From the NCBI RefSeq assembly GCF_016462705.1, contig NZ_JAEMSS010000008.1, positions 1-43,883 of the forward strand: a stretch of DNA of 43,883 nt, written 5' to 3'. The position numbers were made by a program, and so were the translations under genes. This document shows positions 1 to 8,072 of this stretch, one piece after another. The stretch comes from Nocardioides sp. Lineage in GTDB: Bacteria > Actinomycetota > Actinomycetes > Propionibacteriales > Nocardioidaceae. A model generated the notes under the pieces. That model did not search any database. It had not been told where the DNA came from and saw only the letters and a list, made by a program, of their open reading frames with translations. The stretch's first letter is position 1; each line of letters starts with the position of its first letter.

Positions 1-738
1 GGTCGTGGGAGCCGTCGGGGTGGGCACCGCCGTGGTGGGCTCCGGGGTCGGGCTCGGCTCGTCGGTGGGCGCATCCGTCGGGGTGGGCTGCTCGGAGGGC
101 GTCCCCGTCGACGTCTCGGACGGTGAGGGCTCGTCCTTCGGCGGAGGCTGGTCGTCCTGGTCCGAGGTGCCCTCGTCGGAGTCTCCGACGATGCGGCCGA
201 TCGTGGGGCCGTCGCCCTCGCTACCACCGGTCAACGACGAGACGCTCTTGCCCGCGATGAGCTCGAACGCGGTGATGGCCAGGAGGGCCGCCACGAACAG
301 CCCTGCGGCGGCCAGCGTGATCCGCTTCCACGGCAGCTTCACGAAGCGATCCGGCCAGCCGAGGCCGGTCGGCTCGTCCGCGATGGCGCCGAGCTCCTCC
401 TTCACCTCGTCGAGCCGCTCGTCAGCATGGGCGAGGTCGCCCTCCACAGCCTCGTCGTCGCCCGGACGCCGGGCGGCACGGCGTACGTCGGCCTGGGCCA
501 CCCCGACCTTGCGCATCGCCACGCTCTGCACCTGGGCCAGACGTTGCTGGCTGCGGGCCAGGGCCTGCGTGTAGAGCGCGCCGCCGACCGTCACGATGAC
601 GCTGCCGAGCGCTGCGCCGATGATGGTGCCCGCCGCGCCGAGGGTCGAGAGCAGGAACGCCGACGAGACTGCCGCGAAGGCTCCGGCAGCCGTCTTGAGC
701 CAGTCGATCTCGAGCTTGGGGGAGGGATCAGGAGGCAT
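1..738 (-). CDS. Partial membrane protein with Pro/Thr-rich tail
   Basis: An open frame runs from an ATG at 738 to the left edge with no stop, so 246 residues are visible and the C-terminus is missing. A short N-terminus is followed by a long Ala/Gly-rich hydrophobic stretch (about residues 16-57, probably one or two membrane segments). Next comes a charged, probably coiled-coil part (60-120), a second clear membrane segment (about 140-163), and an acidic tail full of Pro, Thr, Ser and Glu after residue 185. Such tails usually form an extracellular or wall-spanning stalk. I do not recognise the family. A CATACT box at 746-751 lies 7 nt before the ATG, suggesting a leaderless transcript. Two plus-strand frames across this region are shadows with low-complexity translations. 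Confidence 0.75.
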   Translation of the reverse strand, partial: MPPDPSPKLEIDWLKTAAGAFAAVSSAFLLSTLGAAGTIIGAALGSVIVTVGGALYTQALARSQQRLAQVQSVAMRKVGVAQADVRRAARRPGDDEAVEGDLAHADERLDEVKEELGAIADEPTGLGWPDRFVKLPWKRITLAAAGLFVAALLAITAFELIAGKSVSSLTGGSEGDGPTIGRIVGDSDEGTSDQDDQPPPKDEPSPSETSTGTPSEQPTPTDAPTDEPSPTPEPTTAVPTPTAPTT

Positions 739-877
739 CACGTCGAGTATGCCGACCGGCCAAGGGGACACGACCCAGGGCCTGATCCGCAGGGTGTCCC
801 GGCCGTGGCTGCAGGTCTGGCGATGAACGCAGGTGCCTCGCCCGGTCTACAGACCATTCCGTCCGAGGAGGCAGGCC

Positions 878-1477
878 ATGAGCACCGTCATCGCGTCGAT
901 CACCACGTCCGTCGACGGCTACATCACGGGGCCCGACGACCATGCCGGGCAGGGACTGGGCCGCGGCGGTGAGCGGCTGCACTACTGGGTCATGGGTGGA
1001 CCGTGGACCTACGAGGGCGAGCACGCGTTCGCCATGAGCGGTCCGGACAAGGAGTTCTTCGACGAGCTGGTCGCCGGGCTCGGCGCGGGCGTCTGCGGTC
1101 GCGGGATGTACGACGCCGCAGGTGCGTGGGGTGGCACGAACCCGTTCGGCGGGCCGCTCGTGGTGCTGACGCACCGGCTCGAGGACCAGCCACCGGCGGA
1201 GAGCGGGTTCCGGTTCGTCTCCGGCTTCGACGAGGCGCTCGACCAGGCGATCGACGCGGCCGGTGACGCCGACGTCGGTCTCGCCGGCGGTGCGGACCTG
1301 ATCCGCCAGGGGCTCGCGTCGGGCCGGGTGGACGAGCTGGTCATCTCGACCGCCCCCGTGATCCTGGGTGCGGGCAAGCGGCTGTTCGACGGGTTCGAGC
1401 AGGACATCGACCTCGAGGTGCTCAAGGTCGTCAGCTCGCCGTACGCCACTCACGTGCGCTATCGCGTGGTGCGCTGA
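878..1477 (+). CDS. Dihydrofolate reductase / RibD C-terminal family protein
   Basis: A 199-aa protein of the RibD-C/DHFR-like fold, the family of stand-alone NADPH-dependent reductases often annotated as dihydrofolate reductase family. It opens with the typical strand and turn TTSVDGYITGP, has a GRGMYD turn in the middle, and carries the nucleotide-binding GLAGGADLIRQGL segment followed by ELVISTAPVILGAGKRLF. Length is normal for the group. I chose ATG 878 because GGAGG (867-871) sits at the right distance; the frame is open upstream to 833, but without a ribosome binding site. The substrate cannot be told from sequence, and true folate activity is unlikely to be the main role. Its last 47 bases overlap the convergent remnant ORF at 1431-1808. 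Confidence 0.85.
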   Translation: MSTVIASITTSVDGYITGPDDHAGQGLGRGGERLHYWVMGGPWTYEGEHAFAMSGPDKEFFDELVAGLGAGVCGRGMYDAAGAWGGTNPFGGPLVVLTHRLEDQPPAESGFRFVSGFDEALDQAIDAAGDADVGLAGGADLIRQGLASGRVDELVISTAPVILGAGKRLFDGFEQDIDLEVLKVVSSPYATHVRYRVVR

Positions 1478-1808
1478 CCGACCAGGCGGCGGGCAGGGCG
1501 GCCGCCAGGTCGCGGTGGAGCTCGCGGATGCGCGCGTCCAGCGGACCCTCGCCTAGCGCCAACATGAGCCCCACGAGCCTGGGATGCCGGGCACCTAGCC
1601 GCTCCTCACGGCGGCGCCGGCGCCGCTCGAACTCCTGTCGCGCCGAGGCACCGGGCGTTCCGCCGTCGATAGCTGGGTCGTACTGCGCAGAGGGGTCGAG
1701 ATGCCCGACGCACCGGACCGTCCTGGTGGCGCGCTCGTAGATGGCCTCGGTCCGGGTCGGCAGATCGGCGCCGCACATCCGGCAGCGCCCGGCGTACCGC
1801 AGCCGCAT
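1431..1808 (-). pseudogene. Truncated NERD-type protein (N-terminal zinc-finger part only)
   Basis: The 125-residue frame begins MRLRYAGRCRMCGADLP and continues through TEAIYERATRTVRCVGH, GASARQEFERRRRRREERL and HPRLVGLMLAL. This is the N-terminal portion I know from actinobacterial NERD (nuclease-related domain) proteins, where a Cys-containing finger and a basic helix precede the nuclease core. The nuclease core is absent: after LALGEGP the translation becomes unrelated and runs into the 3' end of the convergent reductase gene. The start is uncertain; ATG 1806-1808 best matches family starts, but no good ribosome binding site is visible and the frame stays open upstream. It could be a decayed remnant or a real short zinc-finger protein. 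I favour a remnant. Confidence 0.5.
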
Positions 1809-1931
1809 CCGCTTGTCGTCCGACCCTGACTCCTGCGCCACGAGGCGACGCAGGTTCCAGCCGCGCGCGCGTTCGCGTTTTCGCACGAACCTCGTTCCAC
1901 AGGCCCGCGCGGGACGGACCGCTGATCCGCG

Positions 1932-1958
1932 TTGAGTGTCGGTGGTCGCGCCTAGCGT
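1932..1958 (+). promoter_or_regulatory. Probable promoter of the HNH gene, leaderless
   Basis: TTGAGT at 1932-1937 and TAGCGT at 1953-1958 resemble -35 and -10 boxes with a 15-nt spacer. TAGCGT ends 7 nt before the ATG at 1966, so transcription would start at or next to the start codon. No Shine-Dalgarno sequence precedes that ATG, which agrees with a leaderless mRNA. Confidence 0.5.
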
Positions 1959-1965
1959 TCTTGGT

Positions 1966-3402
1966 ATGGACGACGACCTCACCAACCTCGACAAGGCGGG
2001 CCTGTTGGCTGCCGCGTCGGAGGCGGTGCGGGCTCGTCGGCGGGCCGAGGTGCGTGACCTCGAGGTGATGCTGGAGTGGGCTCGCGCGCACTCGGGTGAG
2101 CCGGAGCATCCGCGGGACCGGTTGCTGCAGCTGGCCGGCGAGGGCACGCCGCAGGTGCAGGAGTTCTGCCTCGGTGAGATCGCGCTGTCCCGTGGCACCG
2201 GGGTCACCGCGACCACCAACGCGCTGGCCGACACCCTCAACCTGGTCTACCGGATGCCGAGGACCTGGAAGGTGCTCGAGTCGGGCGAGGCCGAGGTGCA
2301 CATCGCCCGCCGGGTCGCCAAGATGTCCGCCCACCTGCCGCTCGCGGTGATGCCGGTGGTCGACAAGGCGGTCGCGCGGATCATCGCCCACGAGTCCGGT
2401 GGCCGGGTGCTGGAGGTCGCGGAGGCCAAGATCATCGAGGCCGACCCAGCACTGCACGACCAACGGGTGGAGGCGGAACGCCGCCGGCGCTACGTGTCGT
2501 CCTCGCGCACCGACGAGTTCGGGCTGCGCACCGTGATCGCCCGCTGTGAGGCCGGTGACGTGGTGTGGATCGAGGCGACCCTGGCCCGGGTCGTAGAGAT
2601 CATCGCCCCCCGGCACCCGGACGCCGGCGCCGACGAGCTCCGCTCGATCGCCTTCGGCTGGCTGGCCCGCCCGGCCGAGCTCCTCACCCTGCTGCTGGAG
2701 CACCGCGACGAGCAGGAGACGCTCGACCTCGACCTGGGCGCAGAGACATCGGCCGCAGAGGCAGCTGAGACCAACCGGGCGATGGCGATGCCCGCCGACC
2801 TCCTCGACGCGCTGCGCGAGCTCGACCTGACGCCGCTGGCTCCGAAGGCGGTGCTCTACGTCCACCTCCACCAGGCCGCGGTCGACGGGATCGCGACCGG
2901 CGTCGCCCGCGCCGAGGGCCTCGGGCCGCGGAGCTTCTCCTCCCTGGCCGAGCTGCTCGCCCGCACCGACCTGGTCGTCAAGCCCGTGGTAGACCTCAAC
3001 GACCGGGTCCGGACCATCGCCTACGAGCACCCGGAGTCCCTCAAGGAACGGGTGCACCTGACCACCGGCGGCGACTACTGGCCCTACGCCACCTCCACCA
3101 GCCGCCGCGTCGACTACGACCACCCGACCCCGTACGACGACACCGGTCCTCCGGGGCAGACGGGCACTCACAACTCCGGTCCGCTGGGCCGTCGACATCA
3201 CCGCTGGAAGACCCACGGCGGCTACCGCTCCCGACAAGCCGGGCCAGGCAGATACGTCTGGCTGACCCCGCTCGGCCTCGGGTTCCTCGTCGACCACCGC
3301 GGCACCCGCCGGATCACCGCCGGTCAGGCCCGGCTCGTCCTCGACGCCCCGCCGGGGGTCGACATCTTCCCCGGCGAGGTCGACGTACGACTCAGTCCCT
3401 GA
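1966..3402 (+). CDS. DUF222 / HNH endonuclease-like protein
   Basis: A 478-aa protein of the DUF222 plus HNH family (13E12-repeat type), present in many copies in Nocardioides-like genomes. The long helical DUF222 part fills about residues 10-330. The C-terminal HNH-like part has YDHPTPY, an Asn in GTHNSGPL, and the RRHHRWKTHGGY signature, then a WLTPLG/FLVDHRGTR tail. The cysteine pairs that bind structural zinc in many HNH proteins are absent here (VDYDH and LGRRHH where CDLDH and LCRRHH are common). It may therefore be zinc-free at that site or catalytically altered. The start at 1966 fits the -10 box 7 nt upstream; an alternative start at 1936 adds ten residues. The 3' end overlaps the convergent PhzF-like gene by 11 bp. 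Confidence 0.85.
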   Translation: MDDDLTNLDKAGLLAAASEAVRARRRAEVRDLEVMLEWARAHSGEPEHPRDRLLQLAGEGTPQVQEFCLGEIALSRGTGVTATTNALADTLNLVYRMPRTWKVLESGEAEVHIARRVAKMSAHLPLAVMPVVDKAVARIIAHESGGRVLEVAEAKIIEADPALHDQRVEAERRRRYVSSSRTDEFGLRTVIARCEAGDVVWIEATLARVVEIIAPRHPDAGADELRSIAFGWLARPAELLTLLLEHRDEQETLDLDLGAETSAAEAAETNRAMAMPADLLDALRELDLTPLAPKAVLYVHLHQAAVDGIATGVARAEGLGPRSFSSLAELLARTDLVVKPVVDLNDRVRTIAYEHPESLKERVHLTTGGDYWPYATSTSRRVDYDHPTPYDDTGPPGQTGTHNSGPLGRRHHRWKTHGGYRSRQAGPGRYVWLTPLGLGFLVDHRGTRRITAGQARLVLDAPPGVDIFPGEVDVRLSP

Positions 3403-4246
3403 TCGCGCCGGCCGTCCCGGTGACGCGTACCCGGTCGCTGTCCACGGGCAGGTCGACCACCAGCCGGCTCGGCCGCCCCATGTCCTCCCCCTGGAGGATC
3501 GTGACCCTGGCGCCGGGCTCGGCCGCGCCGATCTCGCGCAGGTAGCCACCGAACGCCGCCGCCGCGGCACCCGTCGCCGGGTCCTCCACGACACCGCCGG
3601 GCGGGAACGGGTCACGGGCGTGGAACGTGCGCTCGTCCTCCGCCCACACCAGCTGCAGGGTCGTCCAGTCCTGGTCGGCCATCAGCGTCTGGAGGGCGTC
3701 GAAGTCGTAGTCCAGCGCGGCCAGGGTGGCCCGGTCCCGGACGGCGAGGACGAGGTGCTGCACGCCGGCGAACGCCACGTGCGCCGGATAGCTCGGGTCG
3801 AGGTCGTCCTCGGTCCAGCGCAGCGTGCGCAGCGCCGCGGCCACGGCTTCCGGGGAGGCCGCCCGGGTCCGGGTCGGCACGCTGGTCAGGGTCGCGGCCA
3901 CGCCGTCGTCGGTCACCGTGGTGCTGACCTCGATCAGCCCGGCGAGCGTCGCGAACCTGAACAGGCCGGCGCCGTCGCGCTCGGCGAGCGCGACCGCGGT
4001 CGCGATGGTGGCGTGCCCGCAGAACGCGACCTCGGCCAGCGGGCTGAAGTAGCGCACCCGGTAGCTTCCGGCGTCCCCGTCCGCCTCGACGAACGCCGTC
4101 TCGGAGTAGCCGACCTCCGCCGCGATCGCCAGCCGGGCGGCGTCGTCGAGGTGCGCCGCGTCGAGCACGATGCCTGCCGGGTTGCCTCCGCGGCCGTGGT
4201 CGGTGAACGCCGCGTAGCGCAGTGCCCGCGCCGCCTCACTGCTCAC
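3392..4246 (-). CDS. PhzF family isomerase/epimerase-like protein
   Basis: A 284-aa protein of the PhzF/diaminopimelate-epimerase fold. Visible signatures are GGNPAGIVLDA near the N-terminus, GYSETAF with the expected catalytic Glu (residue 49), the FCGHATIATA loop, and DPATGAAAAAFGGYL near the C-terminus. Length is usual for the family. Most relatives are small-molecule isomerases of unknown substrate, and no phenazine genes accompany it, so a role in phenazine synthesis is not implied. The start is GTG at 4246. It overlaps by 4 nt (GTGA) the stop of the 47-codon ORF upstream, so the two are probably translated together. Confidence 0.88.
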   Translation of the reverse strand: MSSEAARALRYAAFTDHGRGGNPAGIVLDAAHLDDAARLAIAAEVGYSETAFVEADGDAGSYRVRYFSPLAEVAFCGHATIATAVALAERDGAGLFRFATLAGLIEVSTTVTDDGVAATLTSVPTRTRAASPEAVAAALRTLRWTEDDLDPSYPAHVAFAGVQHLVLAVRDRATLAALDYDFDALQTLMADQDWTTLQLVWAEDERTFHARDPFPPGGVVEDPATGAAAAAFGGYLREIGAAEPGARVTILQGEDMGRPSRLVVDLPVDSDRVRVTGTAGAIRD

Positions 4247-4386
4247 GAGGACATCCTGACCCAGACGGGGTTGGCCTCCCGTCGGGGGCGGGTGGGCGCG
4301 CCGAACTCGGTCGAGGGACGGACCGCGCGCTTGAAGGGTGCCAGGGCCCGCCGGCGGTGTCGCTGGTTTCTCTCGGTGATCGTCAT
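4243..4386 (-). CDS. Small basic protein (47 aa), coupled to PhzF gene
   Basis: This short frame begins MTITERNQRHRRRALAPF and ends VRMSS. It is strongly basic in its first half and has no recognisable domain. Its TGA overlaps the GTG start of the PhzF-like gene (GTGA), the arrangement used for translational coupling throughout this window. A CACGCT box lies 6 nt before the ATG, inside a 28-bp block nearly identical to the one before the methyltransferase start at 10541. It could be a genuine small protein or a leader ORF that controls the PhzF-like gene. I do not recognise a function. Confidence 0.5.
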   Translation of the reverse strand: MTITERNQRHRRRALAPFKRAVRPSTEFGAPTRPRREANPVWVRMSS

Positions 4387-4392
4387 GGGGAG

Positions 4393-4448
4393 AGCGTGCT
4401 GGGTGCCCCTGTCATCCGGCTGGCACCGCACTGCCGTCGCTGACAGCG
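4393..4448. promoter_or_regulatory. Conserved divergent regulatory element, copy 1
   Basis: Bases 4393-4420 match 10549-10576 at 24 of 28 positions, counted by eye. Twenty bases later TGACAGCG (4441-4448) recurs, as it does 21 bases later in the second copy. Within the element CTGTCA (4409-4414) and TGACAG (4441-4446) form an inverted repeat separated by 26 nt, and a further TGACAG follows at 4452-4457. The element sits between the small ORF/PhzF pair on the minus strand and the histidine kinase on the plus strand. It is probably a shared operator-promoter; its binding protein is unknown. Confidence 0.6.
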
Positions 4449-4471
4449 CAGTGACAGGCCCGGCCCGGCCG

Positions 4472-4495
4472 GGACGCCCGTCCCTGCCCGCCGGG
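4472..4495. promoter_or_regulatory. 24-bp motif upstream of the histidine kinase
   Basis: The motif begins GGACGCCCGTCCCTGCC and matches 7248-7271 at 22 of 24 positions. Its first part, with one preceding G, is a perfect palindrome GGGACGCCCGTCCC (4471-4484). It lies 26 nt before the kinase start. The second copy lies just after the response-regulator gene and upstream of the membrane-protein gene. It is a candidate binding site for the response regulator encoded between the copies. Confidence 0.5.
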
Positions 4496-4521
4496 ACCGC
4501 GGATGCCCGACAATGTCGCCC

Positions 4522-6567
4522 ATGGACCAGCGCCCGGGTGGTGGGCACCCCGTGGCGGCGGTCGCCGTGTGGGTCGTGGCCTGGGCGCTCTCGCTCACGG
4601 CCCTGGGCATCCAGCTCGTGGCTGGTGTCCTGCCCGCCGGTGACGAGGTCGGCTTCTTCGCCGACCCGATCTACTTCGCCCTCGACATCGCGATGGGGTT
4701 GGTCTTCGCGCCGGCCGCGGCTCTGCTGCTCGCCCGGTCCCGGCACGTGGTCGGCTGGATCGCGGCGCTGGTGTCGCTCGGGTTCGCCGCCTCCGCGATG
4801 GCGCTCGCCCTGGCGCTGCTGGGTGTCGAGCGGCAGTGGCCCGAGCCGGCAGTGGGGTTCCTGGCCCAGATGTTCACCGTCTTCTGGGTCCCCGGGGCGT
4901 TCCTGGCCGCGTCGGTGATGCCGTGGTTCCTGCGCGAGGGTCCACCGGGGACGTGGGCACGCCGAGCGGCGTACGTCGGAACCGGGCTGGCCGTGGTGAC
5001 GACCGTCCAACGGGCGGGGTTCCAGCAACCGGACGCGCCCGCGAACCCGCTCGCGCTCAGCGGTACGACGACCGGCGACGTGCTCTGGGTGCTGCACTGG
5101 ATCGCGGTCACGGGCCTGGTGCTGCTCGCGGTCGCCGCGGTGCGCGACCTCGCGGTCAGAGCACGACAGGAGACCGCCCAGGTCCGGCGAGCCCTGCGCA
5201 CGCTGGCGACGGCGCTCGCCGTCCTCGTGGCGGCGTTCGTACCTCTGGCGTTCTGGCCGCAGGACGCGGCCGGCTACGAGCTGATGACGATCCTGGTCAT
5301 CCCGGTGCTCTTCGCCGCCCAGGTCATGATGCCCCTGGCGATCGTGCTCCTGGTCCTCCGCAGCCGGCTGTGGGGCGTGGACCTCGCCGTCTCGCGGGCG
5401 ACCGTGTGGGCCCTGCTCACCAGTGCCGTCGTCGCGATCTACGTCCTCCTCGTCTGGGCGGTCGGCCGGCTGCTGCCCGTCGACGACGAGGTGGCCGGGC
5501 TCCTGGCTGCGGCGAGCCTGGCACTGGCGGTGCAGCCGCTGCGCACCTGGCTCCAGCGCCAGGTCGACCGGATCGTCTACGGCGACGACAGCGACCCGGT
5601 CTCGCTGCTGGCCCGGCTGGGGGAGCAGCTGCGCGGGAGCGGCCAGGGTGACGGCACGCTCCCCGCGCTCGTCGACAGCCTGCGGCACGGGCTCAGGCTC
5701 GGCGGTGTCGAGGTGCTCGCCCACGAGCCTCCGCACATCGAGGCCCGGTCGGGCCTCGCCCAGGACGAGGGCCGCCAGGACACCCATGTCGAGCTGCCGC
5801 TGGTCGTCGACCGCCGCGAGATCGGGACGCTGGTGCTGCGGGCGACGCCGGGCCAGCGGTTGGACCTGCGCACCATCCGGGTCGTCCGCCACCTGAGCGA
5901 CGTGATCGCCGTCTCGCTCGACCTGGCCCAGGCCAACCAGCGGCTCCGGGCCGCCTCGCAGCGGCTCGGCGAGGTGCGGCACGAGGAGCGGAGACTGCTG
6001 CGCCGCGAGCTGCACGACGGGCTCGGTCCGTCGCTGGCCGGCGTCGGGCTCGGGCTGGCCGCAGCCCGCAGCAAGCTGGCGCACGACGTGCCCGGCACGC
6101 TGCACCTGCTCACCGAGCTCGAGGCCGAGCTGTCGCGCCGCACCGACGACGTCCGGCTGCTGGCCCGCTCGCTCCTGCCGGCCCAGCTCGACGACGGCGA
6201 CCTGGCGGCGGCGCTCGAGGTGCTGACCGAGCGGTTCGAGGGCTCGGGCCTGCGCATCGACGCCCACGTGGCCGCCCCCGAGGACCTGGACATCCGGCAC
6301 CAGATCGCGATCTACCACGTGGCCGCCGAGGCGGTGCTCAACGCCTACCGGCACGCCGGCGCGGCCCGGGTCGAGCTCACCGTGGCGGCCGTCGACGACG
6401 GGGTCTCGCTCGACGTCGTCGACGACGGCCTGGGCGTCGACCCCGACGCGCGGCCGGGGGTCGGCCTCCAGTCGATGCGCGAGCGCGCCGACGAGCTCGG
6501 CGGCACGCTGACGATCCGGCCGGGGCCGACGGGACGAGGGACCCAGGTCAAGATGGTGCTGCCATGA
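4522..6567 (+). CDS. Membrane sensor histidine kinase (HisKA_3 / NarX-like)
   Basis: A 681-aa sensor kinase. About ten hydrophobic segments fill residues 10-340, so sensing is probably within or through the membrane. A GAF-like region follows (about 365-475), then a dimerisation helix with the phospho-acceptor in RRELHDGLGPSLAG (His498) and a GHKL ATPase with an AEAVLNAYRHAG N box, VVDDGLGVD and VGLQSMRERADELGG. Start ATG 4522 is preferred over 4513 because GACAAT (4509-4514) lies 7 nt upstream, giving a leaderless mRNA. Its last codons overlap the response-regulator start (ATGA), so both proteins come from one transcript. The signal sensed is unknown. Confidence 0.93.
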   Translation: MDQRPGGGHPVAAVAVWVVAWALSLTALGIQLVAGVLPAGDEVGFFADPIYFALDIAMGLVFAPAAALLLARSRHVVGWIAALVSLGFAASAMALALALLGVERQWPEPAVGFLAQMFTVFWVPGAFLAASVMPWFLREGPPGTWARRAAYVGTGLAVVTTVQRAGFQQPDAPANPLALSGTTTGDVLWVLHWIAVTGLVLLAVAAVRDLAVRARQETAQVRRALRTLATALAVLVAAFVPLAFWPQDAAGYELMTILVIPVLFAAQVMMPLAIVLLVLRSRLWGVDLAVSRATVWALLTSAVVAIYVLLVWAVGRLLPVDDEVAGLLAAASLALAVQPLRTWLQRQVDRIVYGDDSDPVSLLARLGEQLRGSGQGDGTLPALVDSLRHGLRLGGVEVLAHEPPHIEARSGLAQDEGRQDTHVELPLVVDRREIGTLVLRATPGQRLDLRTIRVVRHLSDVIAVSLDLAQANQRLRAASQRLGEVRHEERRLLRRELHDGLGPSLAGVGLGLAAARSKLAHDVPGTLHLLTELEAELSRRTDDVRLLARSLLPAQLDDGDLAAALEVLTERFEGSGLRIDAHVAAPEDLDIRHQIAIYHVAAEAVLNAYRHAGAARVELTVAAVDDGVSLDVVDDGLGVDPDARPGVGLQSMRERADELGGTLTIRPGPTGRGTQVKMVLP

Positions 6568-7247
6568 ACGCAGACGCAGAGATCACCGTCGTGGTCGTCG
6601 ACGACCATCCCGTGTTCCGGATCGGGATGAGTGCCCTGCTCGACGAGATGGACGGCGTCCGGGTGGTCGGCCAGGCCGCCAGCCAGGACGAGGCCGTGGA
6701 AGTGGTCCTCGAGAGCGGCCCGCGGGTCGTGGTCATGGACCTCGACCTGGCCGGCGGCTCGGGCGCCGAGGCGACCCGGGAGATCCTGCGGCAGGCCCCG
6801 CAGACCGGCGTGCTGGTCGTGACCATGTTCGGCGACGACGAGGCGCTCTTCGGGGCGGTGAAGGCCGGCGCCCGGGGCTACCTGGTCAAGGGCGCCGGGC
6901 CCGACGAGGTCGAGCGGGCGGTACGTGCGGTGGCGGACGGCGGTCTCGTGCTCGGGCCGCAGGTCGCCCAGCGGGCCGTCGACTACCTGACCGGGGCCAA
7001 GAGCGCCCGGGGCGGCGCGTTCTCCGAGCTGACCGACCGCGAGCGCGACGTCCTCGAGCTGCTCGCCCGCGGCCACGACAACGCGACCATCGCGCGGATG
7101 CTGGTGCTGACCCCCAAGACCGTGCGCAACTACGTCTCGGCGATCTTCACCAAGCTGGAGGTCAACGACCGGGCGACGCTGATCGTCCGCGCCCGCCAGG
7201 CCGGGGTGGGCCTGACCCGTCCCGAGGGCGGCGACCCGGCGTACTGA
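6564..7247 (+). CDS. NarL/FixJ-type response regulator
   Basis: A 227-aa cytoplasmic regulator. The receiver domain (residues 7-125) has VVDDHPVFR, the phosphorylatable Asp59 in VVMDLDL, Thr87 and Lys109 in GYLVKG. A LuxR-type helix-turn-helix occupies about 150-205 (LTDRERDVLELLARG, then TVRNYVSAIFTKL). It overlaps the kinase gene by 4 nt and is its obvious partner. Candidate targets are the two copies of a 24-bp GGACGCCCGTCC motif, one before the kinase gene and one directly after this gene's stop, ahead of the next operon. That assignment is inferred from position and duplication only. Confidence 0.95.
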   Translation: MNADAEITVVVVDDHPVFRIGMSALLDEMDGVRVVGQAASQDEAVEVVLESGPRVVVMDLDLAGGSGAEATREILRQAPQTGVLVVTMFGDDEALFGAVKAGARGYLVKGAGPDEVERAVRAVADGGLVLGPQVAQRAVDYLTGAKSARGGAFSELTDRERDVLELLARGHDNATIARMLVLTPKTVRNYVSAIFTKLEVNDRATLIVRARQAGVGLTRPEGGDPAY

Positions 7248-7271
7248 GGACGCCCGTCCCTGCCGGTCGGG
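7248..7271. promoter_or_regulatory. 24-bp motif upstream of the membrane-protein gene
   Basis: This is the second copy of the motif at 4472-4495, with two mismatches. It starts on the base after the regulator stop codon and lies 93 nt before the ATG at 7365. A second short palindrome, GTCGCC-C-GGCGAC, follows at 7271-7283. The region is so GC-rich that small palindromes alone mean little; the duplication around one two-component system is what makes this notable. Confidence 0.45.
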
Positions 7272-7364
7272 TCGCCCGGCGACGGAGGGTCGTCGCTGTC
7301 GCGGCAGCAGGTCGCGGCCGACCCCTCGACGGGGCCGACCCGAGCAGCAACGAAGGACGTCGTC

Positions 7365-8072
7365 ATGGCAGCACCAACGACCGACCCCACCCGGATCGAG
7401 CTCTCCGCAGAGCGCTCCCACTCCCGCGCCTGGCCGCTCTGGGCCGCGGCCGCGGGGGCCCTCGGCTTCGTCAGCACCGTGGTCACCGACGACCGGGCCG
7501 GCGACACCTCCGACCCCGACTACATGGTCACGGTCGCCGACATGGAGCCGCTGGGTCACGAGATGTACCGGATCGGCGGCCTCACCGGCTTCGTCACCGT
7601 CGGCATGCTGCTCCTCTTCGCCGCTCTGTGGCACCGCCGGGTCGCGCAGCGGTTCACCTGGTCGCTCGGCGCCCCGATCGTCACGTACGGCTTCATCAGC
7701 GCCGCGGCGGCGCTCACCCTGGCCTACGGCTGGAAGGCCTCGCTCGGCAACTACCTGCACGGGGCGATGGAGGAGGGCACCTACGACGACAGCGGCCTCT
7801 ACGTCTACTACGTGATGAACGACTTCAGCCCCTACATCGGCTGGTTCCCCATCACCGTCGCCTTGTTCGGCCTGGTCTGGATGGCCTTCCGCGAGCGCCT
7901 CGTGTCCCGCGCCCTCGGCGGGGTGACCGGCTTCTTCGCGCTGGTCATCTTCGGCTCGGTCGTGGTCACCGGCGTCCCCGGCCTGCCGTTCGCCGGCTCG
8001 ATGGTGCTCGTCATCGTCGGCATCTGGCTGGCCGTCGGCCGCAGCCCGATCACGCAGGAGGTGACGGCATGA
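7365..8072 (+). CDS. Multi-pass membrane protein, unknown function
   Basis: A 235-aa protein with about six hydrophobic segments (about 24-40, 68-86, 98-120, 158-175, 185-205, 208-228). A polar loop rich in Asp, Tyr and Gly (EEGTYDDSGLYVYYVMND) lies between the third and fourth segments. I do not recognise the family. GAAGGA precedes ATG 7365 at a usable distance. The stop overlaps the start of the secreted Ig-repeat gene (ATGA), so the two probably work together, for example as a membrane anchor or export partner and its surface protein. The upstream 24-bp motif suggests control by the preceding two-component system. Confidence 0.85.
   Translation: MAAPTTDPTRIELSAERSHSRAWPLWAAAAGALGFVSTVVTDDRAGDTSDPDYMVTVADMEPLGHEMYRIGGLTGFVTVGMLLLFAALWHRRVAQRFTWSLGAPIVTYGFISAAAALTLAYGWKASLGNYLHGAMEEGTYDDSGLYVYYVMNDFSPYIGWFPITVALFGLVWMAFRERLVSRALGGVTGFFALVIFGSVVVTGVPGLPFAGSMVLVIVGIWLAVGRSPITQEVTA

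Noticed and set aside
5..972. Plus-strand frames at the left edge
   Set aside because: Their translations are Ser/Gly/Arg-rich without any domain, while the minus strand gives a sensible membrane protein with helices, a hydrophobic pattern and a -10 box.
3392..4246. Phenazine biosynthesis
   Set aside because: Only the PhzF fold is present. No other phz gene is nearby and most PhzF relatives have other substrates.
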